A stretch of 64,000 nt of DNA, from positions 1 to 64,000 of the forward strand of contig CAIRYK010000078.1 of assembly GCA_903882805.1 (NCBI GenBank), in the 5' to 3' direction. Origin of the DNA: an uncultured Bacteroidota bacterium. GTDB taxonomy: Bacteria > Bacteroidota > Bacteroidia > Chitinophagales > Chitinophagaceae. The translations under genes were made by a program, and so were the position numbers. The notes under the pieces were generated by a model. The model was not told the origin of the DNA and ran no database searches. It saw only the letters and a program-made list of their open reading frames with translations. The first letter of the stretch is position 1. Every line of letters starts with the position of its first letter. This document shows, in pieces, positions 63,821 through 64,000 of this stretch.

Positions 63821-63850
63821 AAAGCCTCTGCGAATGCAGGGGCTTTTTTT
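63821..63850 (+). terminator. Rho-independent terminator of tRNA-Lys
   Basis: AAGCCTCTGC with GCAGGGGCTT (one wobble), GAAT loop, then TTTTTTT. Four bases after the tRNA. Confidence 0.92.
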
Positions 63851-64000
63851 AGTTTACAATTGTTTGCACATTGAGTTGAAATATTAGCTAAACAACAAGA
63901 TTATTGACCATCACCCAAATAAGATAGTTGAATAAATAGGAACATTCTTCGTATTTTCGATTAAAAACAAAGTGACATATACCGACAAACATATCGTTAA

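Overview
The window looks like chromosome from a member of the Bacteroidota, most likely a Chitinophagia/Sphingobacteriia-type organism. The phylum call rests on several independent signs: PorU, PorV and GldJ of the type IX secretion system (T9SS) with murF beside them; several exported proteins with T9SS C-terminal sorting domains; a BatA-type N-terminal domain protein; Bacteroidota-type RNA polymerase omega and BamD; a propeller/Y_Y_Y sensor kinase; a TonB-dependent receptor with a carboxypeptidase-regulatory-like N-terminus; and many perfect copies of the Bacteroidota -7 promoter box TAnnTTTG just upstream of start codons. The genus-level placement is inference. There is no prophage, CRISPR array or intact insertion sequence, so this is mostly ordinary core chromosome.

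Layout. 1-6.3 kb: end of a T9SS cargo gene, a BatA-domain membrane protein, a dihydroorotase homologue that has lost its metal ligands, a DUF4199 membrane protein, an ACP phosphodiesterase and a serine-hydrolase lipoprotein. 6.7-15.0 kb: porV and porU on the minus strand, divergent from gldJ and murF, which is a secretion/gliding locus. 15-26.5 kb: feoA, an SRAP protein, a T9SS cargo protein, kbl, a membrane glycosyltransferase, GNAT, DinB, a PIN-type toxin-antitoxin pair whose toxin is frameshifted, an inactive plus an active rhomboid, trmB, a DUF5522 protein and an alkyltransferase-like protein. 26.6-29.6 kb: L,D-transpeptidase, bamD and rpoZ. 29.9-43.0 kb, all minus: an ECF sigma/anti-sigma/outer-membrane barrel operon, small lipoproteins, a six-bladed NHL propeller T9SS protein, an 18-repeat MORN protein and a two-component system. 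43.4-57.2 kb: ATP synthase atpBEFHA, then about 8 kb with hemW, a glucosaminidase, an MBOAT acyltransferase flanked by two SGNH hydrolases and a lipoprotein, then atpG. 57.4-64 kb: a second NHL propeller T9SS protein, a TPR lipoprotein, rpe, a TonB-dependent receptor and tRNA-Lys.

How the parts fit. Much of the window concerns the cell envelope: protein export to the surface (PorU/PorV/GldJ and at least four cargo proteins), outer-membrane assembly (BamD), peptidoglycan synthesis and remodelling (MurF, L,D-transpeptidase, glucosaminidase, putative O-acetylation by MBOAT/SGNH proteins) and envelope sensing (sigma/anti-sigma, sensor kinase). The most unusual observations are: repeat or hairpin elements in all four of the spacious convergent intergenic regions that lack only a simple terminator; a concentric double palindrome upstream of the toxin-antitoxin pair; a one-base poly-G frameshift in the PIN toxin; a paired active and catalytically dead rhomboid; a dihydroorotase stripped of every metal ligand; and atpG displaced from the rest of the ATP synthase operon.
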